Positions 1 through 6,566 of a stretch of DNA of 7,689 nt are shown here, in pieces (position 1 is the first letter of the stretch; the number at the start of each line of letters is the position of its first letter). This DNA is from Tannerellaceae bacterium (GTDB lineage: Bacteria; Bacteroidota; Bacteroidia; Bacteroidales; Tannerellaceae): NCBI GenBank assembly GCA_031273385.1, contig JAISRY010000238.1, forward strand, positions 1-7,689, given 5' to 3'. The position numbers and the translations under genes were made by a program. The notes beneath the pieces were generated by a model. That model was not told the origin of the DNA. It saw only the letters and a list, made by a program, of their open reading frames with translations, and searched no databases.

Positions 1-513
1 GGAGACTTCTCCGACATCACCTATACCATACCGCTATCTTTCGGTATCACTGTCCGCAAAAACCTCGGACACCGATGGGCTGTCGAGAGTGGCCTTGTCT
101 ATACCTATCTCCTGACGAAATTCAAAAAGCAGGAGACAAGCGCTTACGAAGCCGGGCTGGAGTTGCATTACATAGGAATACCCCTCCATCTGGTCGCCTA
201 TCTGTGGAACGATACGAAATGGACGGTGTATGGCAGCGTCGGGGGGATGGCCGAGAAAGGGTTACGCGCAGTGTATACGCAGCATCAATACAGGCCGGAT
301 GCCGTCGTCTCGTCGACGGTTAAAACGTCCATCCCGAAGATGCAGTGGTCGTTGAGCGGTTCCGTCGGGGCTTCCTACCGGTTCTATAAGGAGTGGAGCA
401 TCTATGCGGAGCCGCGCCTCTCCTACTATTTTAAATCGGATCAGCCTTTGAGCACGCGCACCGAGCATCCGGTATGCGTTGAGCTGGGCATAGGCGTCCG
501 GTACGAGTTTTGA
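1..513 (+). CDS. Outer-membrane beta-barrel protein, 3' part (5' end outside window)
   Basis: The reading frame is open from base 1 to the TGA at 511-513 and gives 170 residues with no start that fits the family, so the gene begins before the window. The translation alternates polar and hydrophobic/aromatic residues in short strands separated by charged turns, as in a transmembrane beta-barrel. It carries the segment YIGIPLHLVAYL (residues 57-68 of the fragment), a hallmark of the PorT-like/OMP_b-brl barrels common in Bacteroidetes. It ends in Val-Arg-Tyr-Glu-Phe; a C-terminal aromatic residue on the last strand is the usual BAM recognition signal. It should sit in the outer membrane. Its cargo or partner is unknown. 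The next gene, a lipoprotein, starts 24 nt downstream on the same strand, so the two are probably cotranscribed. The N-terminal part, which would show the signal peptide or any extra domain, cannot be seen. Confidence 0.85.
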   Translation, partial: GDFSDITYTIPLSFGITVRKNLGHRWAVESGLVYTYLLTKFKKQETSAYEAGLELHYIGIPLHLVAYLWNDTKWTVYGSVGGMAEKGLRAVYTQHQYRPDAVVSSTVKTSIPKMQWSLSGSVGASYRFYKEWSIYAEPRLSYYFKSDQPLSTRTEHPVCVELGIGVRYEF

Positions 514-537
514 AATAATCACCAAAAACAAATAGAA

Positions 538-1809
538 ATGAAACGATTGATCTTTTTAATTGGTATGACGGCAGGCCTGTTTTTTTCAGGCTGCGACGAT
601 ACGGTACGGGAAACGATAAAGTATGTGATCAACGAGCCGGTCGCTATGACAGCGGCGGAGTTCCGTAGCTTCCCCATCCGGACGAAAGCTCCACAGGAGA
701 TTGAGTCGCAGGGTAAGATCTGCTTCTACGAGGGATACCTCTATATCTGCGAGCCGGGAAAGGGTATCCATATTATCGACAACCGCAACCCCGCGTCGCC
801 TCAGCCGGTAGGGTTTATTGAGCTATTGGGCAATGCCGACGTGGCGATCCGGGACGGTAAGCTGTATGCCGACGCCTATGTCGACCTGCTATGGTTCGAC
901 ATCGCCAATCCCGCCCAACCGCAGTTGCTTGGCCGGATAGAAGAGCTGTTTAATGAGGCGCTGCCCGCTACGCAGAATGACTACGGATATGATTACAACA
1001 TGTGTATGTCTGAAAAGGAGAAAGGGAATATCGTGATAGGCTGGACATTGAAAGAGCGATCCGAAGAGGTCGTCCGCTACCGCGGTAATGGCGAATATCT
1101 CTATCTCAATGAGATGTCCCCCAACTCGGGAGGCGGAGCGATAGCCAACGGAACGAACGGAGTGAACGGCTCCATGTCTCGGTTCGGGTTGTATAAGGAT
1201 TACCTCTATTCGGTCATCAATTATACGATGGCCATTATCGACCTTTCCGGCGCAGAGCCTGTAAAAGCGGCGGATGGGATATACATTGGAGATGTGGAAA
1301 CCATCTTTAGTTATGGGGATAACCTATTCCTGGGAACGCCTACCGGGATGTCGATCTATTCGGTAAAAGACCCGTTGGCTCCCGAATGGATGTCTACCGT
1401 ATGGCATGTCTTTGGATGCGACCCGGTAGTGGTGGAGAATGACCTGGCATACGTGACCGTCCATTCGGGTAATCTATGCGGACAGAACAATAATGAGTTA
1501 CTGATCATAGATGTGAGCGACGTCAACAGTCCGAAACTGCTGGTATCGTACGCCATGACAAAACCAAAAGGGTTAGGGATTGATAATGGGACGCTTTTCC
1601 TGTGCGACGATGGGTTGAAAATCTATAAGGTAGGCGATCCGCAGCAGCTGATGGCAAACCGCTTAGTCCATTTCCAGAATATGGAGGGATACGACGTGAT
1701 CCCATATAATAATGTATTGATGATGATCGCGGAGGATGGCCTGTACCAGTATGATTATTCCGATTTGGGAAAGATTACGCAGCTGAGCCGGATATCCGTC
1801 GGGAAGTAG
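538..1809 (+). CDS. LVIVD-repeat beta-propeller lipoprotein, probably surface-exposed
   Basis: 423 residues. The start at 538 is chosen because it gives a complete lipoprotein signal peptide: Lys-Arg, a hydrophobic core (residues 4-16) and the lipobox Phe-Ser-Gly-Cys with Cys19 as the lipidated residue. Cys19 is followed by Asp-Asp, and acidic residues there are known in Bacteroidetes to act as a surface-export signal, so an outward-facing outer-membrane location is likely. The body is a run of about seven LVIVD-type repeats of 35-45 residues (roughly 61-95, 98-135, 215-245, 252-288, 292-336, 342-380, 384-420). Each has a 'gxLYv...gl.iiDvsdP..P.lvg' pattern, clearest in GKGIHIIDNRNPASPQPVG and ELLIIDVSDVNSPKLLVS. 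Such repeats fold as beta-propeller blades. A Gly/Asn-rich insertion lies near residues 194-215. No enzymatic motif is seen, so a binding or scaffold role is inferred. It follows the barrel gene by 24 nt without a Shine-Dalgarno sequence and is the last gene before the 1821-1859 terminator. Confidence 0.88.
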   Translation: MKRLIFLIGMTAGLFFSGCDDTVRETIKYVINEPVAMTAAEFRSFPIRTKAPQEIESQGKICFYEGYLYICEPGKGIHIIDNRNPASPQPVGFIELLGNADVAIRDGKLYADAYVDLLWFDIANPAQPQLLGRIEELFNEALPATQNDYGYDYNMCMSEKEKGNIVIGWTLKERSEEVVRYRGNGEYLYLNEMSPNSGGGAIANGTNGVNGSMSRFGLYKDYLYSVINYTMAIIDLSGAEPVKAADGIYIGDVETIFSYGDNLFLGTPTGMSIYSVKDPLAPEWMSTVWHVFGCDPVVVENDLAYVTVHSGNLCGQNNNELLIIDVSDVNSPKLLVSYAMTKPKGLGIDNGTLFLCDDGLKIYKVGDPQQLMANRLVHFQNMEGYDVIPYNNVLMMIAEDGLYQYDYSDLGKITQLSRISVGK

Positions 1810-1820
1810 CGGCCGGACAA

Positions 1821-1859
1821 GAAAAAAGGCTGCCCGTTTCCGGCGGACAGCCTTTTTTC
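1821..1859. terminator. Bidirectional intrinsic terminator between convergent genes
   Basis: The left arm GAAAAAAGGCTGCCCG (1821-1836) and right arm CGGACAGCCTTTTTTC (1844-1859) form a 16-bp stem with one imperfect pair around a 7-nt loop. A6 and T6 runs give a U-tract in both directions. The imperfect pair (1833/1847) is C against A in the plus transcript but a U-G wobble in the minus transcript, so the hairpin is slightly more stable for the minus-strand operon. It starts 11 nt after the LVIVD lipoprotein stop and ends 2 nt before the stop codon of the OmpA-like gene, so it serves both. Confidence 0.9.
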
Positions 1860-1861
1860 GT

Positions 1862-2539
1862 TTATTTCAGTGTTCCCTGTTGGGCTTCCTGGATCATCTT
1901 TTCATTTGCCATGATGACGATCTCCACGCGGCGGTTCAGCGAACGTCCCTCCGGCGTACCGTTATCGGCAACGGGATCATGGACGCCTTTTCCCTCGTAG
2001 GTCATACGGTCGGTCGTGACGCCTTGCGACGTCAGGTAGTCGTATACGCTCTGGGCGCGTTTTTCAGACAACGTCTGATTGTAGTCCACCCTGCCGGTGT
2101 TGTCGGTAAACCCGATAATCTTGATATAGGTGTCGGCATGTTGCTTCAGGTTGGTGGAGAAGTTGCGCAAAGCCGTCTTGGAAGCGTCGCTCACCGTACT
2201 TGAGTTGGTGGCGAACAGAATACCCGAATCGAACGTGATCTTCAGCGCTTCGCCGTTGTTTACCACCTCCACCGTCGCATCGGGTACGGCATTTTCCAGC
2301 TCCTGCTTTTGCTTATCCATCTTTTTACCGATCAACGCGCCGGCCGTTCCGCCGACAACTGCGCCGATCACCGCTCCCAATGCCGTATTACCGGCCAACG
2401 CGCCTACGCCTGCGCCTACCGCGCCGCCCGCTCCAACGCCAATACCTGCACCCTTTACCGTATTACTCGCCCCGCACCCCGACAGGAGCAGCGCCAGGCA
2501 AATAACCGCAACAGCAGCTAATAATCCAATATTCTTCAT
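1862..2539 (-). CDS. OmpA-family peptidoglycan-binding lipoprotein with glycine-zipper segment
   Basis: 225 residues. The N-terminus is a lipoprotein signal peptide with lipobox Leu-Ser-Gly-Cys (Cys22). The residues after it are Gly-Ala-Ser, with no acidic surface-export signal, so a periplasm-facing lipid anchor is likely. Residues 30-72 form a Gly/Ala-rich glycine-zipper segment (GxxxG spacing), hydrophobic enough to associate with or insert into membrane. The OmpA C-terminal domain follows at about 98-210. It has GFTDNTG (143-149), NQTLSEKRA (154-162) and NRRVEI (202-207). Asp146 and Arg161 match in context and 15-residue spacing the pair that binds diaminopimelate in OmpA-like domains, so binding to peptidoglycan is expected. 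This architecture (lipid anchor, zipper, OmpA domain, no 8-strand barrel) is of the YiaD/Pal type and tethers the outer membrane to the wall. It is the last gene of the minus-strand group, 29 nt after the acidic protein gene, and ends at the terminator. Confidence 0.93.
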   Translation of the reverse strand: MKNIGLLAAVAVICLALLLSGCGASNTVKGAGIGVGAGGAVGAGVGALAGNTALGAVIGAVVGGTAGALIGKKMDKQKQELENAVPDATVEVVNNGEALKITFDSGILFATNSSTVSDASKTALRNFSTNLKQHADTYIKIIGFTDNTGRVDYNQTLSEKRAQSVYDYLTSQGVTTDRMTYEGKGVHDPVADNGTPEGRSLNRRVEIVIMANEKMIQEAQQGTLK

Positions 2540-2568
2540 ACACTTTATAGTTTAAAACGGTCAATACC

Positions 2569-2907
2569 CTATTCCAGGTCAAATACATGGATAGAATCAC
2601 AATAGCCCAACTCGCCCTCTATGATATAGGCGATCTCGTCGGGTTCAAACTTGCCGACGCCATCCTTTTGCGCATTCTCTACGACATAACGGGTCAACTC
2701 CTCTTCGTCAATGGCCACCTCGCCGTCGTCTTCAAGCTCTTCGTCGCTCAGGAATCCTTTCGATTCGTAGTAATCGTATATCAGGTCTACGATGTACGTA
2801 ATCTCATCGTCGCTGAACTTGTCCTTTATCTCCTGTGGCAGATTGCTACGGATAAACCTGATCGAGTCGTCTCCGTCGTATTCCAATACATTTTCTTTCT
2901 CATCCAT
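2569..2907 (-). CDS. Small highly acidic cytoplasmic protein made of two 56-residue repeats; function unknown
   Basis: 112 residues, not recognised as a named family. It has no signal peptide or membrane segment. It contains 36 Asp/Glu against 9 Lys/Arg. The two halves align without gaps at an offset of exactly 56, half the length. Residues 17-49 against 73-105 give 11 of 33 identities plus several conservative pairs, best seen in F-x-x-DEI-x-YI (31-39 and 87-95) and the later Tyr/Asp-Glu/Ser positions. The second half has QKDGVGKFEPDE (80-91), flanked by predicted helices, which looks like an EF-hand loop with positions 1 and 5 changed (Gln, Val). The first half is further degenerate. Whether it binds metal is open. 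It lies 45 nt after the acyl-CoA synthetase gene and 29 nt before the OmpA-like gene, on the same strand. A TATATTTG box in front suggests it can also be transcribed separately. The ATG at 2907 is the only early start and gives a full first repeat. Confidence 0.82.
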   Translation of the reverse strand: MDEKENVLEYDGDDSIRFIRSNLPQEIKDKFSDDEITYIVDLIYDYYESKGFLSDEELEDDGEVAIDEEELTRYVVENAQKDGVGKFEPDEIAYIIEGELGYCDSIHVFDLE

Positions 2908-2940
2908 AATGTTTCATTTTTAAAGGATTAATTACGAGGG

Positions 2941-2948
2941 CAAATATA
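2941..2948 (-). promoter_or_regulatory. Possible internal promoter -7 box (TATATTTG) before the acidic-protein gene
   Basis: Read on the minus strand, these bases match the Bacteroides primary-sigma -7 consensus TAnnTTTG. The box ends 34 nt before the ATG at 2907, nearly the same distance as the box before the acyl-CoA synthetase gene. No good TTTG -33 element is seen at 19-21 nt upstream, where the coding sequence of the synthetase ends, so it may be weak. If active it would let the acidic protein and the OmpA-like gene be expressed apart from the synthetase. Confidence 0.4.
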
Positions 2949-2952
2949 CGAT

Positions 2953-5013
2953 TTACTTTTCAATACGTATACGCGCATCCACAGCAAATAATCCCCTGTC
3001 GGTCGCCACCAGCGGATTAATATCCATCTCCTTTATTTCGGCGGCGAAGCGGAGCAGGGTCGAGAGGCGGACGATAATATCGGCGTACTCCTGTTCGTCG
3101 ACCCCTTTCTGCCCTCGCGTACCTTTTATAATAGGATAGCCGCGCAAGGAATGGATCATCGAAAACGTCTCGTCATACGAAAGCGGCGCCAGCCCGTAAG
3201 AGACGTCTTTCAACACCTCGACGAAGATACCGCCCAATCCGCACAACAGCACGTGCCCGAAGCGGTCTTCATATTTCGCCCCGATAAACAACTCCTGCCC
3301 TTTCAGCATGGGTTGTACCATGACGGCGGTCACGTCCGGCAGCTTCATCATCCGCTCGTATTCGAAGACAAGGTGTTCTTCGCTGCGGATATTGAGGGCG
3401 ACGCCCCCTATGTCGCTCTTATGGACGGGGCCGACAACCTTGGCCACTACCGGGTATTTGACACTGTTGGCAAAGGCGACAAGCTCCTCCTTATCGGTCG
3501 ACGTGATCTCTTTCACCAACGGTATCCGGGCGATCTGCAACAGTTTGCGTACATCGTCGGGAGCTAAATAGCCGTCGCCCGGCAGGTTGTCTATCATGCG
3601 GCGTATTTCGGGAACATCCACCCCGTATAGCTGGATATCCGTACTGGCCGGCTTCGGTGTGTTCAATACGCGGGAAAGGGCGGCGCCGAGCGTCACTTCG
3701 TCCGAGAAGTTCACATGCCCTTTCTTGATGAAGCTTTTCACCTCCGGCCCGGCCGTCACGATGGACGGCAGGATGGGAAAGATCGGCTTCTTGCACTCTT
3801 CCATCTTCTTGTGAAGCACTTCGTATGTGTCATACAGCTTCACCAATCCCGGACTGCCGAAAATCACCATCATCAGGTCTACCTCATCGAAACGGCGTTC
3901 GCAGTAGTCGATAGCGGTAGCCAGGTGTTCCGGCGTGCCGGTTCCGATAATATCAATCGGGTTGCCTACCGCCGAACCCGGGTACAGCTTTGTCTTCAAC
4001 TCGTCGGCTACCGGCCCCTCCAGGTTGGGGACGTTGACTTGTCCTTTCGACAGGGCGTCGGCCAGCATGACCGCCGGGCCTCCGGCATGTGTGACAATGG
4101 CGCAGTTCTTCCCCTTTACCTCCTTCAGCGTAAAGATACAGGCTACCGTCGTCAGCTCCTCACGACTGAAACAGCGGACGATGCCCGCCTTGCGGAACAA
4201 CGCCTCCACCGCCGAGTCGGAACTGGCGATGGCGCCGGTGTGCGACGATGCCGCACGCTTGCCCGACTCCGTACTCCCCGCCTTGATAGCGGCGATGCGG
4301 CATCCTTTACGGATCAACGACGAGGCATGGTACAGCAGTTTGTCGGGGTCTTTTATGCTTTCGACATAAATCATCTTCACCCGCGAATCGGTCTCCGGGT
4401 CGAAATGGCGGTCCATATATTCGATCACATCCTCCACGCCGATTTGTTTGGAGTTTCCCACCGTCCAGATCGAGGAGAAGCGTAGCCCTTTCGTCAGCGC
4501 AGACTCGATAATAAAGAGGGCTGTCCCTCCCGAGCTGGAGATAAAATCCACCCCGCCGGCATGAAATTCGGGCACCGGCTGGGTAAATACGCCATGGTAA
4601 TGCATATTCATCACGCCGATACAGTTGGGGCCTATCAGGGATGCGCCGGTTTCGTTTACGGTTGCCAGGATCTGCTCTTCCAACACGCCGCCCTCTTTCG
4701 TCTCTTCGCCGAAGCCTGCCGAAACGACAATAAAGGCCTTTACGTTCTTCTCCCTGGCCAACACCTCAATGGTTTCCGGGCAGGACTTGCTGGGGATAGA
4801 GATGATAGCCAACTCCGTTTCCGGTATATCGCGTACGTTGTGGTATGATTTTAATCCCTGAACCTCCGCCTCTTTGGCATTGACTACATATAGTTCGCCC
4901 TTGTACTTTCCGTCCAACAGGTTTCTTACCGTCCGCCCGCCCGGTTTATGGACGTGGTTGGAACCTCCGACAACTACGATGCTCCGTGGATTGATTAACG
5001 CTTGATTGATCAT
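2953..5013 (-). CDS. Acetate/acyl-CoA synthetase (ADP-forming), fused alpha-beta chain
   Basis: 686 residues. This family converts acyl-CoA + ADP + phosphate to free acid + CoA + ATP (EC 6.2.1.13 type), a cytoplasmic substrate-level phosphorylation step. Domains run in the usual fused order: CoA-binding Rossmann domain (about 5-128, with VVVGGSN at 13-19), then GPNCIG (128-133). The first ligase-CoA domain (about 150-290) has SSSGG (159-163) and the catalytic phospho-histidine motif SSHTGA with His258. The second ligase-CoA domain (300-455) has GNPIDIIG (350-357). The ATP-grasp domain (about 480-686) has the second relay histidine in VHKSDIGGV (His531), the glycine loop CGLGGIFVEV (591-600) and DINPL (664-668). 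All key residues are present and the length is normal for a fused chain. Acetate is the default substrate, but propionate, branched-chain or aryl acids are possible and cannot be decided here. The ATG at 5011-5013 directly precedes the family's conserved N-terminus (LINPRSIVVVG). It is first of a minus-strand group of three and divergent from the aminopeptidase gene. Confidence 0.93.
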   Translation of the reverse strand: MINQALINPRSIVVVGGSNHVHKPGGRTVRNLLDGKYKGELYVVNAKEAEVQGLKSYHNVRDIPETELAIISIPSKSCPETIEVLAREKNVKAFIVVSAGFGEETKEGGVLEEQILATVNETGASLIGPNCIGVMNMHYHGVFTQPVPEFHAGGVDFISSSGGTALFIIESALTKGLRFSSIWTVGNSKQIGVEDVIEYMDRHFDPETDSRVKMIYVESIKDPDKLLYHASSLIRKGCRIAAIKAGSTESGKRAASSHTGAIASSDSAVEALFRKAGIVRCFSREELTTVACIFTLKEVKGKNCAIVTHAGGPAVMLADALSKGQVNVPNLEGPVADELKTKLYPGSAVGNPIDIIGTGTPEHLATAIDYCERRFDEVDLMMVIFGSPGLVKLYDTYEVLHKKMEECKKPIFPILPSIVTAGPEVKSFIKKGHVNFSDEVTLGAALSRVLNTPKPASTDIQLYGVDVPEIRRMIDNLPGDGYLAPDDVRKLLQIARIPLVKEITSTDKEELVAFANSVKYPVVAKVVGPVHKSDIGGVALNIRSEEHLVFEYERMMKLPDVTAVMVQPMLKGQELFIGAKYEDRFGHVLLCGLGGIFVEVLKDVSYGLAPLSYDETFSMIHSLRGYPIIKGTRGQKGVDEQEYADIIVRLSTLLRFAAEIKEMDINPLVATDRGLFAVDARIRIEK

Positions 5014-5047
5014 AACATTTTGATTTTTTTATTCTATAATACGGCAG

Positions 5048-5055
5048 CAAATATA
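5048..5055 (-). promoter_or_regulatory. Promoter -7 box (TATATTTG) of the acyl-CoA synthetase operon
   Basis: On the minus strand these bases read TATATTTG, a full match to the Bacteroides -7 consensus TAnnTTTG. It ends 35 nt upstream of the ATG at 5013, giving a leader of roughly 25-30 nt that is A/T-rich and lacks a Shine-Dalgarno sequence. The nearest TTG upstream (5081-5083) is 25 nt away rather than the usual 19-21, so the -33 element is weak or absent. Confidence 0.55.
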
Positions 5056-5111
5056 GCTTTTTTATTGACTTCCTCCCCGACAACGGCAAAATTATTTACA
5101 TTTCGCCAAAA

Positions 5112-5145
5112 ATCACCGGCAGTGATGATAATCAGCAAAAATGAT
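5112..5145. repeat. Symmetrical array of ATCA/TGAT half-sites, candidate operator
   Basis: Four tetramers are arranged as ATCA (5112-5115), 7 nt, TGAT (5123-5126), 4 nt, ATCA (5131-5134), 7 nt, TGAT (5142-5145). This makes two ATCA-N7-TGAT palindromes with starts 19 nt apart, and the whole block is itself two-fold symmetric. It ends directly before the TACCTTTG -7 box of the aminopeptidase gene and covers the -33 position, where a bound dimeric repressor would block RNA polymerase. Which protein binds it, if any, is unknown. Confidence 0.4.
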
Positions 5146-5153
5146 TACCTTTG
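5146..5153 (+). promoter_or_regulatory. Promoter -7 box (TACCTTTG) of the aminopeptidase gene
   Basis: The bases match TAnnTTTG perfectly and lie 27 nt upstream of the ATG at 5181, predicting a short leader of about 20 nt (A/T-rich, with AATAATAATAAT just before the start and no Shine-Dalgarno sequence). The -33 element is poor: only AGTG at 5121-5124 sits at the right spacing (21 nt). The candidate operator overlaps this region. Confidence 0.6.
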
Positions 5154-5180
5154 ACGATACAGTAAATAAATAATAATAAT

Positions 5181-6560
5181 ATGTTCAGTAAAGAGACCTA
5201 CATAGCCCGCCGGGCTAAATTGAAACAGACCGTAGGATCTGGTTTGTTGTTGTTTTTGGGAAATGAGGAGTCGGGGATGAATTATGCGGATAATACATAC
5301 CACTTCCGCCAGGATTCTACTTTCCTCTACTTTTTCGGATTGCCTTATGCCGGCTTATCCGCTGTCATTGATATCGATCAGGACAGGGAGATTATTTTCG
5401 GCGATGAGCTGACGATCGACTCCATCGTGTGGATGGGGACGCAGCCTACGCTGAAAGAGAAAAGCGAACGTGTCGGGGTGCGTGAAACCCGTCCGTCCAA
5501 CGAGTTGGAAAGCTACCTGAAAAACGGGCAACAGAAGAAACAGCCCATCCATTACCTGCCCGTATACCGCGCCGAACACCAGGTGAAGCTGCTGGCCTGG
5601 TTGGGCATCTATCCGGGGACGGAGAAGCCGTCCGTCCCTTTCATACAGGGTGTGGTGAACCAGCGGAACTATAAAAGCGAAGAGGAGGTGGCCGAGATCG
5701 AGAAAGCCTGTATCGTGACAGCCGACATGCACCTGGCGGCTATGCGCACGGTGCGTCCCGGTATACGCGAAAGCGAAGTGGCTGCCGTCGTAGGGGAGGT
5801 GGCTTTTGCCAAGGACTATCAACTCTCCTTTCCCATTATCGCTACGGTAAACGGGCAGACGCTTCATAACCACTACCATGGCAACATGATTAAGGAGGGC
5901 GATATGCTGTTGCTCGACGCCGGGGCGGAAACGGAGATGGGCTATGCCGGCGATATGTCGTCTACGATACCTGCCGGAAGCCGGTTTACGGCACGCCAGA
6001 AAGAGATCTACGACATTGCCGTCGCTTCGCATGAAGCAGCCGTCGCCGCTCTCAGGCCGGGCGTATTGTTTGAAGATATTTATGATTTGTCGGTCGGCGT
6101 GATTATGGAGGGGCTGAAAGGGCTTGGCTTCGTAAAAGGCGATCCCGCGGAAGCCGTCAAAGCCGGCGCACACGCCCTCTTCATGCCTTGCGGGCTGGGA
6201 CACATGATGGGGCTTGACGTACATGATATGGAAAACCTGGGCGAGGTGTATGTCGGATATGACGGACGCCAGAAAAGCAGGCAGTTCGGGCGGAAATCGC
6301 TTCGCCTGGGACGCAAGCTGGAGCCGGGTTTTGTACTGACCATAGAGCCGGGCATCTATTTCATTCCCGAACTGATTGACCTATGGAGGGCGGAACGGAA
6401 GTTCGCCGAATTTATCAACTACGAAAAGGTAGCCGCCTATAAAGACTTCAGCGGTATCCGCAATGAAGAGGATTACCTGATTACCGAAACGGGAGCCCGC
6501 CTGCTGGGTAAAAAGATCCCCATCAGTACCGACGAGGTGGAAACATTCAGAGCCGGCTAA
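5181..6560 (+). CDS. Xaa-Pro aminopeptidase (aminopeptidase P, peptidase family M24B)
   Basis: 459 residues, a usual length for bacterial aminopeptidase P. It removes the N-terminal residue from peptides whose second residue is proline, using a two-metal (typically Mn2+) centre in the cytoplasm; no signal peptide is present. The N-terminal creatinase/AMP_N domain covers about 1-140, with the family's FLYFFGL-type segment at 48-54. The pita-bread catalytic domain covers about 165-440. All five expected metal ligands can be placed: Asp246 (LLLDAGAE), Asp258 (AGDMSST), His341 (GLGHMMG), Glu389 (TIEPGIY) and Glu429 (GIRNEED). His229 in LHNHYHG and His348 in DVHD correspond to active-site histidines. 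The start at 5181 lies 27 nt after a perfect -7 box. It is a single-gene unit, divergent from the acyl-CoA synthetase and ended by the 6567-6601 terminator. The family also contains prolidases, but the N-terminal domain and length favour aminopeptidase P. Confidence 0.94.
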   Translation: MFSKETYIARRAKLKQTVGSGLLLFLGNEESGMNYADNTYHFRQDSTFLYFFGLPYAGLSAVIDIDQDREIIFGDELTIDSIVWMGTQPTLKEKSERVGVRETRPSNELESYLKNGQQKKQPIHYLPVYRAEHQVKLLAWLGIYPGTEKPSVPFIQGVVNQRNYKSEEEVAEIEKACIVTADMHLAAMRTVRPGIRESEVAAVVGEVAFAKDYQLSFPIIATVNGQTLHNHYHGNMIKEGDMLLLDAGAETEMGYAGDMSSTIPAGSRFTARQKEIYDIAVASHEAAVAALRPGVLFEDIYDLSVGVIMEGLKGLGFVKGDPAEAVKAGAHALFMPCGLGHMMGLDVHDMENLGEVYVGYDGRQKSRQFGRKSLRLGRKLEPGFVLTIEPGIYFIPELIDLWRAERKFAEFINYEKVAAYKDFSGIRNEEDYLITETGARLLGKKIPISTDEVETFRAG

Positions 6561-6566
6561 AAAAAC

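Noticed and set aside
75..323. 82-codon frame near the start of the window
   Set aside because: It overlaps the beta-barrel frame, which has strand-like alternation and runs open from base 1; this one shows no family features.
2130..2555. Pro/Ala/Thr-rich 141-codon open frame on the plus strand opposite the OmpA-like gene
   Set aside because: The Pro/Ala/Thr runs are the reverse complement of the glycine-zipper codons; no independent evidence for a gene.
3715..4485. 256-codon open frame on the plus strand inside the acyl-CoA synthetase gene
   Set aside because: It lies fully antisense to a gene with all family motifs, has no recognisable domain or promoter, and its His/Arg/Gln-rich composition is that of a shadow frame.
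5014..5180. Riboswitch or small RNA in the divergent intergenic region
   Set aside because: Both predicted leaders are only about 20-30 nt, too short for a known riboswitch, and there is no terminator-like hairpin with a U tract within the region.
5355..6224. 289-codon open frame on the minus strand inside the aminopeptidase gene
   Set aside because: It is antisense to a fully conserved enzyme, and its His/Arg-rich composition, without motif or leader, fits an overlap artefact.
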